DNA of 12,391 nt from Ignavibacteriales bacterium (GTDB lineage Bacteria; Bacteroidota; Ignavibacteria; Ignavibacteriales; Ignavibacteriaceae): positions 1 through 12,391 of the forward strand of contig DAIEML010000046.1 in NCBI GenBank assembly GCA_027349615.1. The letters are read 5' to 3'. A program made the translations under genes and the position numbers. The first letter of the stretch is position 1. Each line of letters opens with the position of its first letter. This document shows, in pieces, positions 5,838 to 12,391 of this stretch. The notes below the pieces were generated by a model. The model was not told the origin of the DNA. It ran no database searches and was given only the letters and a program-made list of their open reading frames with translations.

Positions 5838-6710
5838 ATGTATCGTACTGCAGTCATATTAATATTTGCAATGTTTATTTTTTTGGGATGTCAGGAAAGC
5901 AACGTAACACCGACAAAAGGCTCTGTTACAGTGGAAGTTGATCCTGCTGTTTTTCCAATTATTCAAACGGAAAGAAATGCATTCGACTCTCTTTACACAA
6001 AAGCTAAAGTAGAGTTGAAAGAGGTCACTCCACTGGAAGGAATGGTAAATTTATTAAATAATAAAACTAGAATGTTTGTAAGTGCTCGTTATTTTGATCA
6101 GAAGCAATTAGATTATATTAGAAACCAAAAATTAGATATACAGATAAATAAATTTTGCTACGATGCTGTCGCAATTATTTCTTCGAAACATAATAAGACC
6201 GATAAGTTAAGAGTTGATGAAATTAAGTCATCGCTTTTAGGAATTAATAAAAATTATACTTTTGTTATTCCGCAAAACAATACTGCAACATTTCAATATT
6301 TAAAAGAAGAAATTTTGGATAATAATGACCCTAAAAATTTTATAGTAGTTCCAAACGATTCAGAAGTTTTGAGAAAAGTAGAGAAGGATGATGAATTACT
6401 TGGAATAGTCAGCTTCAATATTGTTCAAGATTCTTCAAAGATAAATTTTGTACAAGTCGGTCAAATAAAAAATCAAACAGACCAGGATAGCACAAGAAAT
6501 AGTTTACAAGTAAATTATTTTTCACCTCATCCTGGATATTTAATAAAAAATAATTATCCTTTAAAGCAGACTGTTTATGTTTATCTTAATGAACTTGAAA
6601 TGACCCCTGCTTCAGGATTTACTACCTTCTTGACGAGTTATGAAGGGCAAAAAATAGCTCTCGGTCAAAATTTAGCGCCGGCGGCTGTTCCAGTAAAAAT
6701 TAATGAATAA
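5838..6710 (+). CDS. PstS-like periplasmic-binding lipoprotein
   Basis: This is a predicted lipoprotein of the PstS/PBP-like substrate-binding superfamily. The 290-aa protein has a signal peptide with lipobox FLGC (Cys18). After it come the fold's signs: a conserved Glu and Phe (TERNAFD), a short NLLNNKTRMFVSAR segment where PstS proteins have the motif on ligand recognition, YDAVAIISS (about 108-116), and a C-terminal stretch (VYVYLNELEMTPASGFTTFL, about 246-265) followed by YEGQKIAL, typical of PstS-type ends. I see no GSGxG-like phosphate-binding loop, and no pstCAB or phoU genes are nearby, so phosphate transport is doubtful. It starts 3 nt after the previous gene with no clear ribosome site, which suggests translational coupling. 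Proteins of this kind beside exbBD-tonB are, from memory, common in Bacteroidota. The ligand is unknown. Confidence 0.8.
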   Translation: MYRTAVILIFAMFIFLGCQESNVTPTKGSVTVEVDPAVFPIIQTERNAFDSLYTKAKVELKEVTPLEGMVNLLNNKTRMFVSARYFDQKQLDYIRNQKLDIQINKFCYDAVAIISSKHNKTDKLRVDEIKSSLLGINKNYTFVIPQNNTATFQYLKEEILDNNDPKNFIVVPNDSEVLRKVEKDDELLGIVSFNIVQDSSKINFVQVGQIKNQTDQDSTRNSLQVNYFSPHPGYLIKNNYPLKQTVYVYLNELEMTPASGFTTFLTSYEGQKIALGQNLAPAAVPVKINE

Positions 6711-6730
6711 CAATCAACCGGGAATAAAAG

Positions 6731-8119
6731 ATGAAAGCAATTATTTTCTTATTTCTTTTTATTTTGCTTGCAAGTTTTGATTTTGCCCAAAATCAGTATG
6801 ATGCAGCTTCCGACGCAATAAAAGACAATAATTATAAAAAAGCTTTAAGCATTGCACAAGAATGTTTAAGCAAAGATTCCACCGATACTGCAATCAAAAT
6901 ATTAATAGATCTCACTGCACATGATACTTCAAATAAAGCCGCATATGAAGCGCTTGGAGATGCTTATAGTAAAATGAGTGTTCTTGAATTAGCTCTTCAA
7001 AATTATGATCACGCAGAAAAGCTTGATACATTAAATGTTGCACTTAAATTTAAAATCGGTGAAGCACTTTACAAACAAAAAAGCTACACTGATGCCGCAA
7101 ACAAATTTTTACAAATTATAACCATTGATTCAAACTATGCACCAGCTTATTTCAAAGTTGGCGAAATACTTTATTATGCTAAACAATATTCTAATGCCGC
7201 CTATTATTTAACAAAGTATTTAAAGTTTGACCAGACAAATAGTAGAGCATTTTATTATGCGTCTCATTCTTTATACTTAATTCAAAATTTTAAGCAAGCT
7301 TCTGAAGAGGCACTCTTAGGAGTTCAGAAATTTCCTCAAATGACTGATTTGAAAAAAATTCTTTCTCTATCATTAACGTTTGATAAAAATTTTACTGAAG
7401 GATTAAAATATTTGAATGAAGTTCCGGATTCATTATATACCGGCCGAGAGTTTCTCCTAGTTGGAAGTGAATTACTTAATGCTAAAATGGATTCCGTTGC
7501 AGTAATCTACTTTAAAAAGGCGATGGATAAAGAACCTACTCTGGTAAATTCATTAGCTGAAACAGTTGCAACAACTTATTATCGATCAGGCAACTTTGAT
7601 TCCGCAATTGTATACTATGACAAAAAAATTAAATCTGATTCAACTTCATTAAGCGCTCATGTAAATAAAGCTTTGTGCATGGTTCAGTTGAAAAATTTTG
7701 ATGGAGCTAGAATAGCACTGCTTCAAGCTGAACAAATAAAAAGCGATTATATGCCAACTTTAGAATGGCTGGGAAAAACTTATCAATATATGGATTCTTC
7801 AGATGCTGCGGCAGATACGTACGATAAAATAATAAAATTAGCTTCTGTAGATCCTGATAAAAATGCGAAAACGTTAGGCGATGCGTACGGTTCAAAAGCA
7901 TTGATTTTATTATTAAAGAAAAAATATAATCCAGCAATTGAGCCTTTAAAAGACGCTATTAAATATGATCCTAATAATGCTCAATATCATTTATGGCTTG
8001 CACAGGCTTCTGCATTAACTAACAAAAAAGCTGATGCAATTAGAGAATACAAAAAAACTTTGCAGCTTGATCCTACTAATGCTGACGCTAAAAAAGGTTT
8101 GAAAATTTTAGGCGAATAG
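6731..8119 (+). CDS. Exported tetratricopeptide-repeat protein
   Basis: The 462-aa protein has a signal peptide (about 1-20, ending ASFDFAQ) and then TPR helices over nearly its whole length. Clear repeats include about 99-132 (VALKFKIGEALYKQKSYTDA), the following unit (APAYFKVGEILYYAKQYSNA) and the last near the C-terminus (AREYKK-like with QLDPTN). There are roughly ten in all, some degenerate. TPR solenoids bind proteins or peptides; no enzyme domain is seen. The start is supported by the signal peptide and by a weak GGGA at 6719-6722. It lies 20 nt after the PstS-like gene. By position it may scaffold the periplasmic side of the TonB complex, as CpoB does for Tol-Pal, but that is inference by analogy. 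Confidence 0.85.
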   Translation: MKAIIFLFLFILLASFDFAQNQYDAASDAIKDNNYKKALSIAQECLSKDSTDTAIKILIDLTAHDTSNKAAYEALGDAYSKMSVLELALQNYDHAEKLDTLNVALKFKIGEALYKQKSYTDAANKFLQIITIDSNYAPAYFKVGEILYYAKQYSNAAYYLTKYLKFDQTNSRAFYYASHSLYLIQNFKQASEEALLGVQKFPQMTDLKKILSLSLTFDKNFTEGLKYLNEVPDSLYTGREFLLVGSELLNAKMDSVAVIYFKKAMDKEPTLVNSLAETVATTYYRSGNFDSAIVYYDKKIKSDSTSLSAHVNKALCMVQLKNFDGARIALLQAEQIKSDYMPTLEWLGKTYQYMDSSDAAADTYDKIIKLASVDPDKNAKTLGDAYGSKALILLLKKKYNPAIEPLKDAIKYDPNNAQYHLWLAQASALTNKKADAIREYKKTLQLDPTNADAKKGLKILGE

Positions 8120-8126
8120 CCTAAGG
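8106..8126 (+). promoter_or_regulatory. Hairpin covering the TPR stop codon and the next ribosome site
   Basis: TTAGGC (8108-8113) and GCCTAA (8119-8124) pair around the 5-nt loop GAATA; two G-U pairs extend the stem to 8106-8126. The stem includes the TPR stop codon (8117-8119, partly in the loop) and the GG of the Shine-Dalgarno for the 46-codon gene at 8134. A ribosome finishing the TPR gene would open it, suggesting translational coupling. There is no T-tract, so it is not a terminator. Confidence 0.45.
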
Positions 8127-8133
8127 AATAAAC

Positions 8134-8274
8134 ATGATAAGAAATTTACATCTGCGAGGATACATAACACTTAAGTGGGTAAAATTTCTTTTATGGATTT
8201 TAATAACAGTCTCGGGGATACTTATTATAGCAATGATTTCAAAATTATTAACAAGATTGGTTTTCCATTTATAA
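8134..8274 (+). CDS. 46-aa single-helix membrane protein (small ORF)
   Basis: This short gene runs from ATG at 8134 to TAA at 8272-8274 and encodes 46 residues. It begins [20 protein letters not shown], has one hydrophobic helix (about 15-36) and a short basic tail ending TRLVFHL. AAGGA (8123-8127) lies 6 nt before the ATG, better than the site for the much larger ppa gene downstream. It fills an otherwise empty gap, 14 nt after the TPR gene and 16 nt before ppa, in the same orientation. The basic N-terminus before the helix would place it cytoplasm-in under the positive-inside rule. I recognise no family; it could be a small accessory protein of the TonB complex or a leader for ppa. Confidence 0.6.
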   Translation: MIRNLHLRGYITLKWVKFLLWILITVSGILIIAMISKLLTRLVFHL

Positions 8275-8290
8275 AAGAAAATATGAATAT

Positions 8291-8830
8291 ATGCAAAATA
8301 GTCCTTGGCACTCAGTTAATATAGGCGAAGATATTCCTTCAATTGTTAATGCGATTATAGAAATACCTAAAGGCTCAAAAGCAAAATATGAATTGGATAA
8401 AGCTAGCGGTTTGTTAAAACTTGATCGTGTTTTATTTTCTTCTGTTCATTATCCAGCAAATTATGGTTTTATTCCGCAAACTTTTTGCGATGACGGCGAT
8501 CCATTAGATATTTTAGTTATTTGTTCAATTGATGTTGAACCAATGTGTATCGTTGAAGCAAAAGTAATTGGAGTTATGCGAATGTTGGATGAAGAAGAAT
8601 ATGACGATAAAATAATTGCAGTCGCAAAAAATGATATGTCGGTAAATTACATTAATAATATTGAAGAACTTCCACCGCACACCGTTGTGGAACTACGAAG
8701 ATTTTTTGAAGATTATAAAAAACTTGAAAACAAAAAAGTAATTGTTGATGGTTTTATGGGAAAAGAACAAGCTTATAAAATTATTGAAGACAGTATAGAA
8801 CTTTACGCGAAAACTGAATTCACCTATTAG
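8291..8830 (+). CDS. ppa: Inorganic pyrophosphatase (family I)
   Basis: This cytoplasmic enzyme hydrolyses pyrophosphate to two phosphates, pulling nucleotide, tRNA-charging and other biosynthetic reactions forward. The 179-aa length is typical of bacterial family I. The active site is complete: E24, KYE (32-34), R46, Y54/Y58, the signature DGDPLD (68-73, with D68, D70 and D73 for metal binding), then D100, D105 and K107. The start at 8291 fits the family N-terminus; the ribosome site is weak (AAAGAAAA), so translation may depend on the preceding small ORF, 16 nt upstream. It is the last gene before a strong terminator. Its presence at the end of a TonB operon is unusual for a housekeeping gene; it may also have its own promoter that I could not identify. 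Confidence 0.97.
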   Translation: MQNSPWHSVNIGEDIPSIVNAIIEIPKGSKAKYELDKASGLLKLDRVLFSSVHYPANYGFIPQTFCDDGDPLDILVICSIDVEPMCIVEAKVIGVMRMLDEEEYDDKIIAVAKNDMSVNYINNIEELPPHTVVELRRFFEDYKKLENKKVIVDGFMGKEQAYKIIEDSIELYAKTEFTY

Positions 8831-8849
8831 TTTTTATTTTTATACTTTC

Positions 8850-8890
8850 AGGGTTTGAGAAATAATAAAGCTCAAACCCTTTTTTATTTT
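8850..8890 (+). terminator. Rho-independent terminator after ppa
   Basis: AGGGTTTGAG (8850-8859) and CTCAAACCCT (8871-8880) form a perfect 10-bp stem with an 11-nt loop, followed directly by TTTTTATTTT. It closes the exbB-to-ppa unit and separates it from lysA. The rest of the gap to 8969 holds no promoter I can support. Confidence 0.92.
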
Positions 8891-8969
8891 AAATTGTTCA
8901 TGCTTAGTAAGATTAAAAAGATTTTTTCATTATTTTTACAAATCGTTAAACAGAAAATTAAAAAGGAAG

Positions 8970-10235
8970 ATGGAATATTTCGAATCAAATTATTTTCAGT
9001 TTAGAAACAATAAACTTTATTGCGAAGAATTATCAATTCAAGAAATAACAGAAGCGGTAGGTTCTCCAGCTTATATTTACAGCAAAAAATATTTTACTGA
9101 TAAGTATAAAGAATTTGATGAAGCTTTTAAAGAAATCAAACACAAAATATTTTTTGCTTGCAAATCTAATTTCAATTTAAGTGTAATAAAAACTTTTATC
9201 GATCTAGGAAGCGGAGTTGATGTAAACTCCGAAGGAGAATTATTAAGAGCATTAAAAGTTGGAGCTAATCCTCAAAATTTAATAATGTCTGGTGTCGGTA
9301 AAACTCCTGAAGAAATAAAATTAGCAATTGAAAAAAACCTTTTAATGATTAAAGCAGAATCTGAAGAAGAAGTTTTATTAATTAATGAGATTGCTTCTTC
9401 GTTAAACAAAATTGCAAGAGTTGCAATAAGAGTTAATCCGGATGTTGACGCTCAAACTCATCCATACATTTCTACTGGACTTGCTGAAAATAAATTCGGT
9501 GTTGAAACAGAAACTGCTTTAAATATTTTCAGAAAACAAAAAAATTTAAGGTACATCAAATTCACCGGAATAGACATGCACATCGGTTCTCAAATAATAA
9601 AGATTGAACCATTTGTTGAAGCAGCAAAAAAACTTTCGGAATTAATTTTAACACTTAAATCTGAAGGAATAATTTTAGAGCATTTGGATATGGGCGGCGG
9701 AGTTGGTTCGACTTACAATAATGAAAAAACTTTTGAGATTAAGGATTTTGCAAATTCTCTTCTTCCTATTCTTCAAAAAATAGATTGTGATGTTTTTTTT
9801 GAACCAGGCAGATTCTTAACTGCAAACGGTGGGATTTTAATTACTAAAGTTCTATATAATAAAAAGAATCATGACAAAAATTTTATTGTTGTTGACAGTG
9901 CAATGAATGATTTGCTGCGGCCAAGTATCTATTCAGCATATCACCACATTCAGCCAGTAATGCTTAAAAATAATAGAAAAGATATAGTTGCAGATATCGT
10001 CGGTCCAGTATGTGAAAGCGGCGACTTTTTTGCAAAGAAGAGAGAAATTGCTCAAAGTAATCATGGCGAATTCTTAGCAATCATGTCTGCTGGTGCCTAT
10101 GGAATGACTATGGCATCAAATTATAATTCCAGAAGAAGACCTATCGAAATTTTAGTTGATGGAGATAAATATAAAATAATTCGCAGCCGCGAAACTTTTG
10201 ATCATTTACTTTATGACGAATCAAATTTAGATTAA
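8970..10235 (+). CDS. lysA: Diaminopimelate decarboxylase
   Basis: This PLP enzyme decarboxylates meso-diaminopimelate to L-lysine, the last step of the DAP lysine pathway, in the cytoplasm. The 421-aa fold-type III protein is full length. Visible motifs are FFACKSN with the PLP lysine K65, MHIGSQ (203-208), the phosphate-binding loop GGGVG (242-246), EPGR (278-281), MNDLLRP (312-318), CESGD with active-site Cys348, GAYG (375-378) and NYNSRRRP (384-391). The start gives the usual family N-terminus; AAGGAAG directly precedes the ATG, so the Shine-Dalgarno spacing is very short. It begins a new unit after the terminator, and ldcA follows by 3 nt. A relative such as carboxynorspermidine decarboxylase is unlikely given the motif set and length. 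Confidence 0.96.
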   Translation: MEYFESNYFQFRNNKLYCEELSIQEITEAVGSPAYIYSKKYFTDKYKEFDEAFKEIKHKIFFACKSNFNLSVIKTFIDLGSGVDVNSEGELLRALKVGANPQNLIMSGVGKTPEEIKLAIEKNLLMIKAESEEEVLLINEIASSLNKIARVAIRVNPDVDAQTHPYISTGLAENKFGVETETALNIFRKQKNLRYIKFTGIDMHIGSQIIKIEPFVEAAKKLSELILTLKSEGIILEHLDMGGGVGSTYNNEKTFEIKDFANSLLPILQKIDCDVFFEPGRFLTANGGILITKVLYNKKNHDKNFIVVDSAMNDLLRPSIYSAYHHIQPVMLKNNRKDIVADIVGPVCESGDFFAKKREIAQSNHGEFLAIMSAGAYGMTMASNYNSRRRPIEILVDGDKYKIIRSRETFDHLLYDESNLD

Positions 10236-10238
10236 ATC

Positions 10239-11300
10239 ATGCAGAGAAGAAATTTTTTAAAAACTATATCAGCTACAGCAGCATTTACTTTGATAAATCC
10301 TATTGAATCATTTGCCTCAAACAAGTTGGTAAACACAAAAAATGAAAATGAAATTATAAAACCTCCAAAACTAAAAATTGGCGATACAATTGGTTTGATT
10401 GCTCCGGGAAGTTTTATTAACGAAAATGAATTAAAGGAATCAGTTACAAATCTTGAACAGTTGGGATTTAAAGTAGTTTTTACTAATAATATCCTTGCTC
10501 GCGATGGATATCTTGCCGGGACTGATAAACAAAGAGCTTCAGATATTAACGAAATGTTTTCGAGGAATGATGTAAATGCAATTGTTGCAGCTCGCGGAGG
10601 TTACGGCTGCACAAGGATTTTGCCGATGATAGATTATAAAACAATTCAAAATAATCCTAAAATATTAATTGGTTACAGCGATATTACGGCCCTTCTTTAT
10701 GGGATATTTAAAGAAACAGGGTTGGTTTGTTTCCATGGTCCGGTTGGAATTTCAACTTTTAACGATTTTAGTGTGGATAATTTTAAAAATGTTTTATTGT
10801 TTCCGCATGATAGGTTAACATTTTACAATGCGCATGAAAATAACAACGATGATCTCTATAAACCAGTTACAATTAGAAGTGGTAAGGCCCAAGGGAAATT
10901 AGTTGGCGGAAATCTTTCGTTAGTTGTTTCGGTTATCGGCACTCCATATGATATTAAAACAAATGGAAATATTATTTTCCTTGAAGAAGTTGGCGAAGAG
11001 CCATACAGAGTTGATAGAATGATTACACAAATGCTTGAAGCCGGAAAATTTGATAAGGCATCAGGAGTTGCACTTGGGGTTTTTTCCGGATGTAAATCAA
11101 AGCCTAGTCATTCTGCAATTGACAATTCATTTTCTGTTTTAGAAGTTTTATTCGATCGACTATTTCCTTTAAATATTCCAGTTGTTTATGGAATGTCTTA
11201 CGGACATATAACAAATAAATTTACAATCCCATTCGGAATAAATGCGGAATTGGATTCTCTTGAACAAACACTAACATTATTGGAACCAGCTGTTTCTTAA
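10239..11300 (+). CDS. ldcA: Tat-exported LD-carboxypeptidase (LdcA/MccF family, S66)
   Basis: This is a serine peptidase expected to cut the L,D bond between meso-diaminopimelate and D-alanine in peptidoglycan tetrapeptides. The 353-aa protein has the S66 catalytic triad in context: nucleophile S147 in GYSDIT, E249 in IFLEEVGEEPYRVDRM, and H323 in SYGHITNKFTIPFG. The N-terminus is a twin-arginine signal: RRNFLK (3-8) followed by a short Ala-rich hydrophobic stretch and a likely cleavage near residue 27. That predicts a folded, periplasmic enzyme, whereas E. coli LdcA is cytoplasmic. The gene starts 3 nt after lysA, without a clear ribosome site, so it is probably translationally coupled. An alternative family activity, cleavage of microcin C-like peptides by MccF, is possible but less likely here. 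Confidence 0.9.
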   Translation: MQRRNFLKTISATAAFTLINPIESFASNKLVNTKNENEIIKPPKLKIGDTIGLIAPGSFINENELKESVTNLEQLGFKVVFTNNILARDGYLAGTDKQRASDINEMFSRNDVNAIVAARGGYGCTRILPMIDYKTIQNNPKILIGYSDITALLYGIFKETGLVCFHGPVGISTFNDFSVDNFKNVLLFPHDRLTFYNAHENNNDDLYKPVTIRSGKAQGKLVGGNLSLVVSVIGTPYDIKTNGNIIFLEEVGEEPYRVDRMITQMLEAGKFDKASGVALGVFSGCKSKPSHSAIDNSFSVLEVLFDRLFPLNIPVVYGMSYGHITNKFTIPFGINAELDSLEQTLTLLEPAVS

Positions 11301-11316
11301 GTTAAAAGGAATTTAT

Positions 11317-11880
11317 ATGAAAAAAATCTTATTCGTATCAGTAACATTTTCAGCTTTGATTTCATTATTTATTTTTAATGGCTGTTTAACTTTTCATAAG
11401 GTTTCATATGTCGTCACCTTAAAAAATCCTAATGAAGGTTCGGTTCTAGTTGATATGTTTGATATTCGTTCAACTGCTGTAGGTAATAAAGATTTTGATG
11501 ACGACAAGAAAAATCTTTTCCAATATATGCTTAAGAGTAACCAATTTCTTGAAGATCAAAAATCTCAAGGTAAAGAAATAATCTCCAGAAAATTATTTTT
11601 AGAAGATGGAAAATTAAACGGACAAGCAGTTTATAAATTTACTGACATAAGTAATGTCGAAGGAATGAAGTATGAAGACGGTTTTCATTATCTAAATTTA
11701 AAATCAGATGACAGCGTGATTGCAACAAATGGTGAAATTTTAAAATCTAAAGACTATAAAAGAATTGTTTGGGATAGCACTTTTACCGAATTAAAATTTA
11801 CAATGTTAGCAAATCCTTTCATCAGCAAAAAACAGTTCAGATCACTTGCTCCTTTTTATAATCAGAAAGGAAATAAATAA
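11317..11880 (+). CDS. Predicted lipoprotein, unknown function
   Basis: I do not recognise a family. The 187-aa product begins with a classic lipoprotein signal: basic MKK, a hydrophobic stretch and lipobox FNGC (Cys23). The mature part is mixed alpha/beta, begins with a strand (SYVVTLKNPNEGSVLVDMFD) and is rich in Asp and Lys (for example DFDDDKKN). It has no repeats, no further membrane segment and no visible catalytic motif. The start is well set: AAAAGGA (11304-11310) lies 6 nt before the ATG, 16 nt after the ldcA stop. It is co-oriented with ldcA and priA and may be co-transcribed with ldcA. An envelope role is plausible from its export signal only. Confidence 0.85.
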   Translation: MKKILFVSVTFSALISLFIFNGCLTFHKVSYVVTLKNPNEGSVLVDMFDIRSTAVGNKDFDDDKKNLFQYMLKSNQFLEDQKSQGKEIISRKLFLEDGKLNGQAVYKFTDISNVEGMKYEDGFHYLNLKSDDSVIATNGEILKSKDYKRIVWDSTFTELKFTMLANPFISKKQFRSLAPFYNQKGNK

Positions 11881-11900
11881 TTTAAATTATTGAATTAAGC

Positions 11901-12391
11901 ATGTATGCAGAAATTGTTTTCCCACTTCGCTTTCGAAATACTTTTACTTACTCTATACCGGAGGAACTAGAACAATACGCTAAAACCGGTTTACGCGCAG
12001 TCGTTCCTTTCGGAAAAAGAACTTTAACTGGATTTATTATAAACACATCAGCAACTCCCAAAAGTATTGATAAAATAAAACCGATATCAGATATTCTTGA
12101 TGAAGTACCAATCTTTAATAAAAAATCTTTAGAATTTTACCATTGGCTTTCTGAATATTATCTTTCTTCATTGGGTGAAGCACTAAAATTATCGGTGCCG
12201 TATGGTTCTGAAGTTGAGACAAAAAGAAAAATTTTTAGCAATATGGATGTTTCAACCGAACTATTAAAAAAAGAAAGAAATAAAGATTCTATAAAAACAA
12301 ACATTTTAAAAATTCTTTCCGAGAGAGAAGAAATAAACCTTTCCCACTTACAAAAATTAGTAAAGAAAAAAAATATATACTCAACACTTCG
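11901..12391 (+). CDS. priA: Primosomal protein N' (PriA helicase), 3' truncated
   Basis: PriA is the DNA helicase that recognises stalled replication forks and reloads the replisome. Only the first 163 codons are present; the frame runs open to the window end. The visible part is the N-terminal 3'-DNA-binding domain: MYAEIVFPLRFRNTFTYSIP, then a GLRAVVPFGKRTLTGFI segment (about 30-46), and the winged-helix entry with WLSEYYLSSLGEALKLSVP (about 80-98), which matches PriA proteins well. The helicase motifs lie beyond the window. The ATG follows the lipoprotein stop by 20 nt with no strong ribosome site. Both the family and the start agree with the usual PriA N-terminus. Confidence 0.92.
   Translation, partial: MYAEIVFPLRFRNTFTYSIPEELEQYAKTGLRAVVPFGKRTLTGFIINTSATPKSIDKIKPISDILDEVPIFNKKSLEFYHWLSEYYLSSLGEALKLSVPYGSEVETKRKIFSNMDVSTELLKKERNKDSIKTNILKILSEREEINLSHLQKLVKKKNIYSTL

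Noticed and set aside
5838..6710. Calling the binding lipoprotein a genuine phosphate transporter subunit (pstS)
   Set aside because: The phosphate-loop motif is not visible and no pst transporter genes are adjacent; only the fold family is supported.
7707..7937. Minus-strand ORF of 76 codons inside the TPR gene
   Set aside because: It is antisense to well-formed TPR repeats and has no supporting signals.
8306..8321. TGGCAC motif resembling a sigma54 -24 element at the 5' end of ppa
   Set aside because: The -12 half (TAATA) lacks the GC at the required spacing, and the motif lies inside the coding sequence.
8900..9004. 34-codon ORF starting just before lysA
   Set aside because: It has no ribosome site, a Lys/Phe/Ile-rich product expected from AT-rich DNA, and overlaps the lysA start in another frame.
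11876..11891. 16-bp perfect palindrome AATAATTTAAATTATT at the end of the lipoprotein gene
   Set aside because: It is made only of A and T. At this base composition one such palindrome is roughly expected by chance in 12 kb, and no T-tract makes it a terminator.

Overview
The window is AT-rich and densely coded, and every gene I accept is on the + strand. It reads like a chromosomal segment of a Gram-negative bacterium near Bacteroidota/Chlorobiota, probably Ignavibacteria-like. Three things point that way. The TonB energiser has one ExbB followed by two ExbD genes, tonB, a PstS-like lipoprotein and a TPR protein, an order I recall from Bacteroidota genomes. Lipoproteins and signal peptides are common. 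Several genes have good Shine-Dalgarno sequences (best is AAAGGAGG before tonB), which classical Bacteroidia and Flavobacteriia usually lack. The lineage is inference. There are no IS elements, CRISPR arrays, tRNA/rRNA genes or phage genes.

Region 1 (1-2779) is a two-component pair. It has the 3' part of a membrane histidine kinase (TM-HAMP-PAS-HisKA-HATPase, cut by the window edge), overlapping by 8 nt an NtrC-family sigma54-activating response regulator.

Region 2 (2780-3073) is a 294-bp regulatory gap and holds the most interesting signal. A sigma54-type -24/-12 promoter (CGGCACG-N4-TTGAA, 2989-3004) lies 70 bp before exbB. Upstream are two identical 17-bp repeats, each containing the dyad ATTTCA-N3-TGAAAT, plus a degenerate third copy. 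The dyads are centred at about -190, -136 and -221 from the predicted start, a normal distance for NtrC-type enhancer sites. The simplest model is that the adjacent kinase/regulator pair drives the downstream TonB operon through sigma54.

Region 3 (3074-8890) looks like one operon: exbB, exbD1, exbD2, tonB, a 65-aa two-helix membrane protein, a PstS-like lipoprotein, an exported TPR protein, a 46-aa single-helix membrane protein and inorganic pyrophosphatase (ppa). It ends in a strong intrinsic terminator. Gaps are at most 23 nt, apart from ppa's own weak start region. ExbB/ExbD/TonB use the proton-motive force to energise outer-membrane receptors. The PstS-like and TPR proteins are probably periplasmic or lipid-anchored partners of unknown role.

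Region 4 (8970-12391) is a second unit: lysA (diaminopimelate decarboxylase), a Tat-exported LD-carboxypeptidase (LdcA/MccF family), an unrecognised lipoprotein and the first 163 codons of priA (primosomal helicase), cut by the window end. The first two genes both concern meso-diaminopimelate, as lysine precursor and as peptidoglycan residue.
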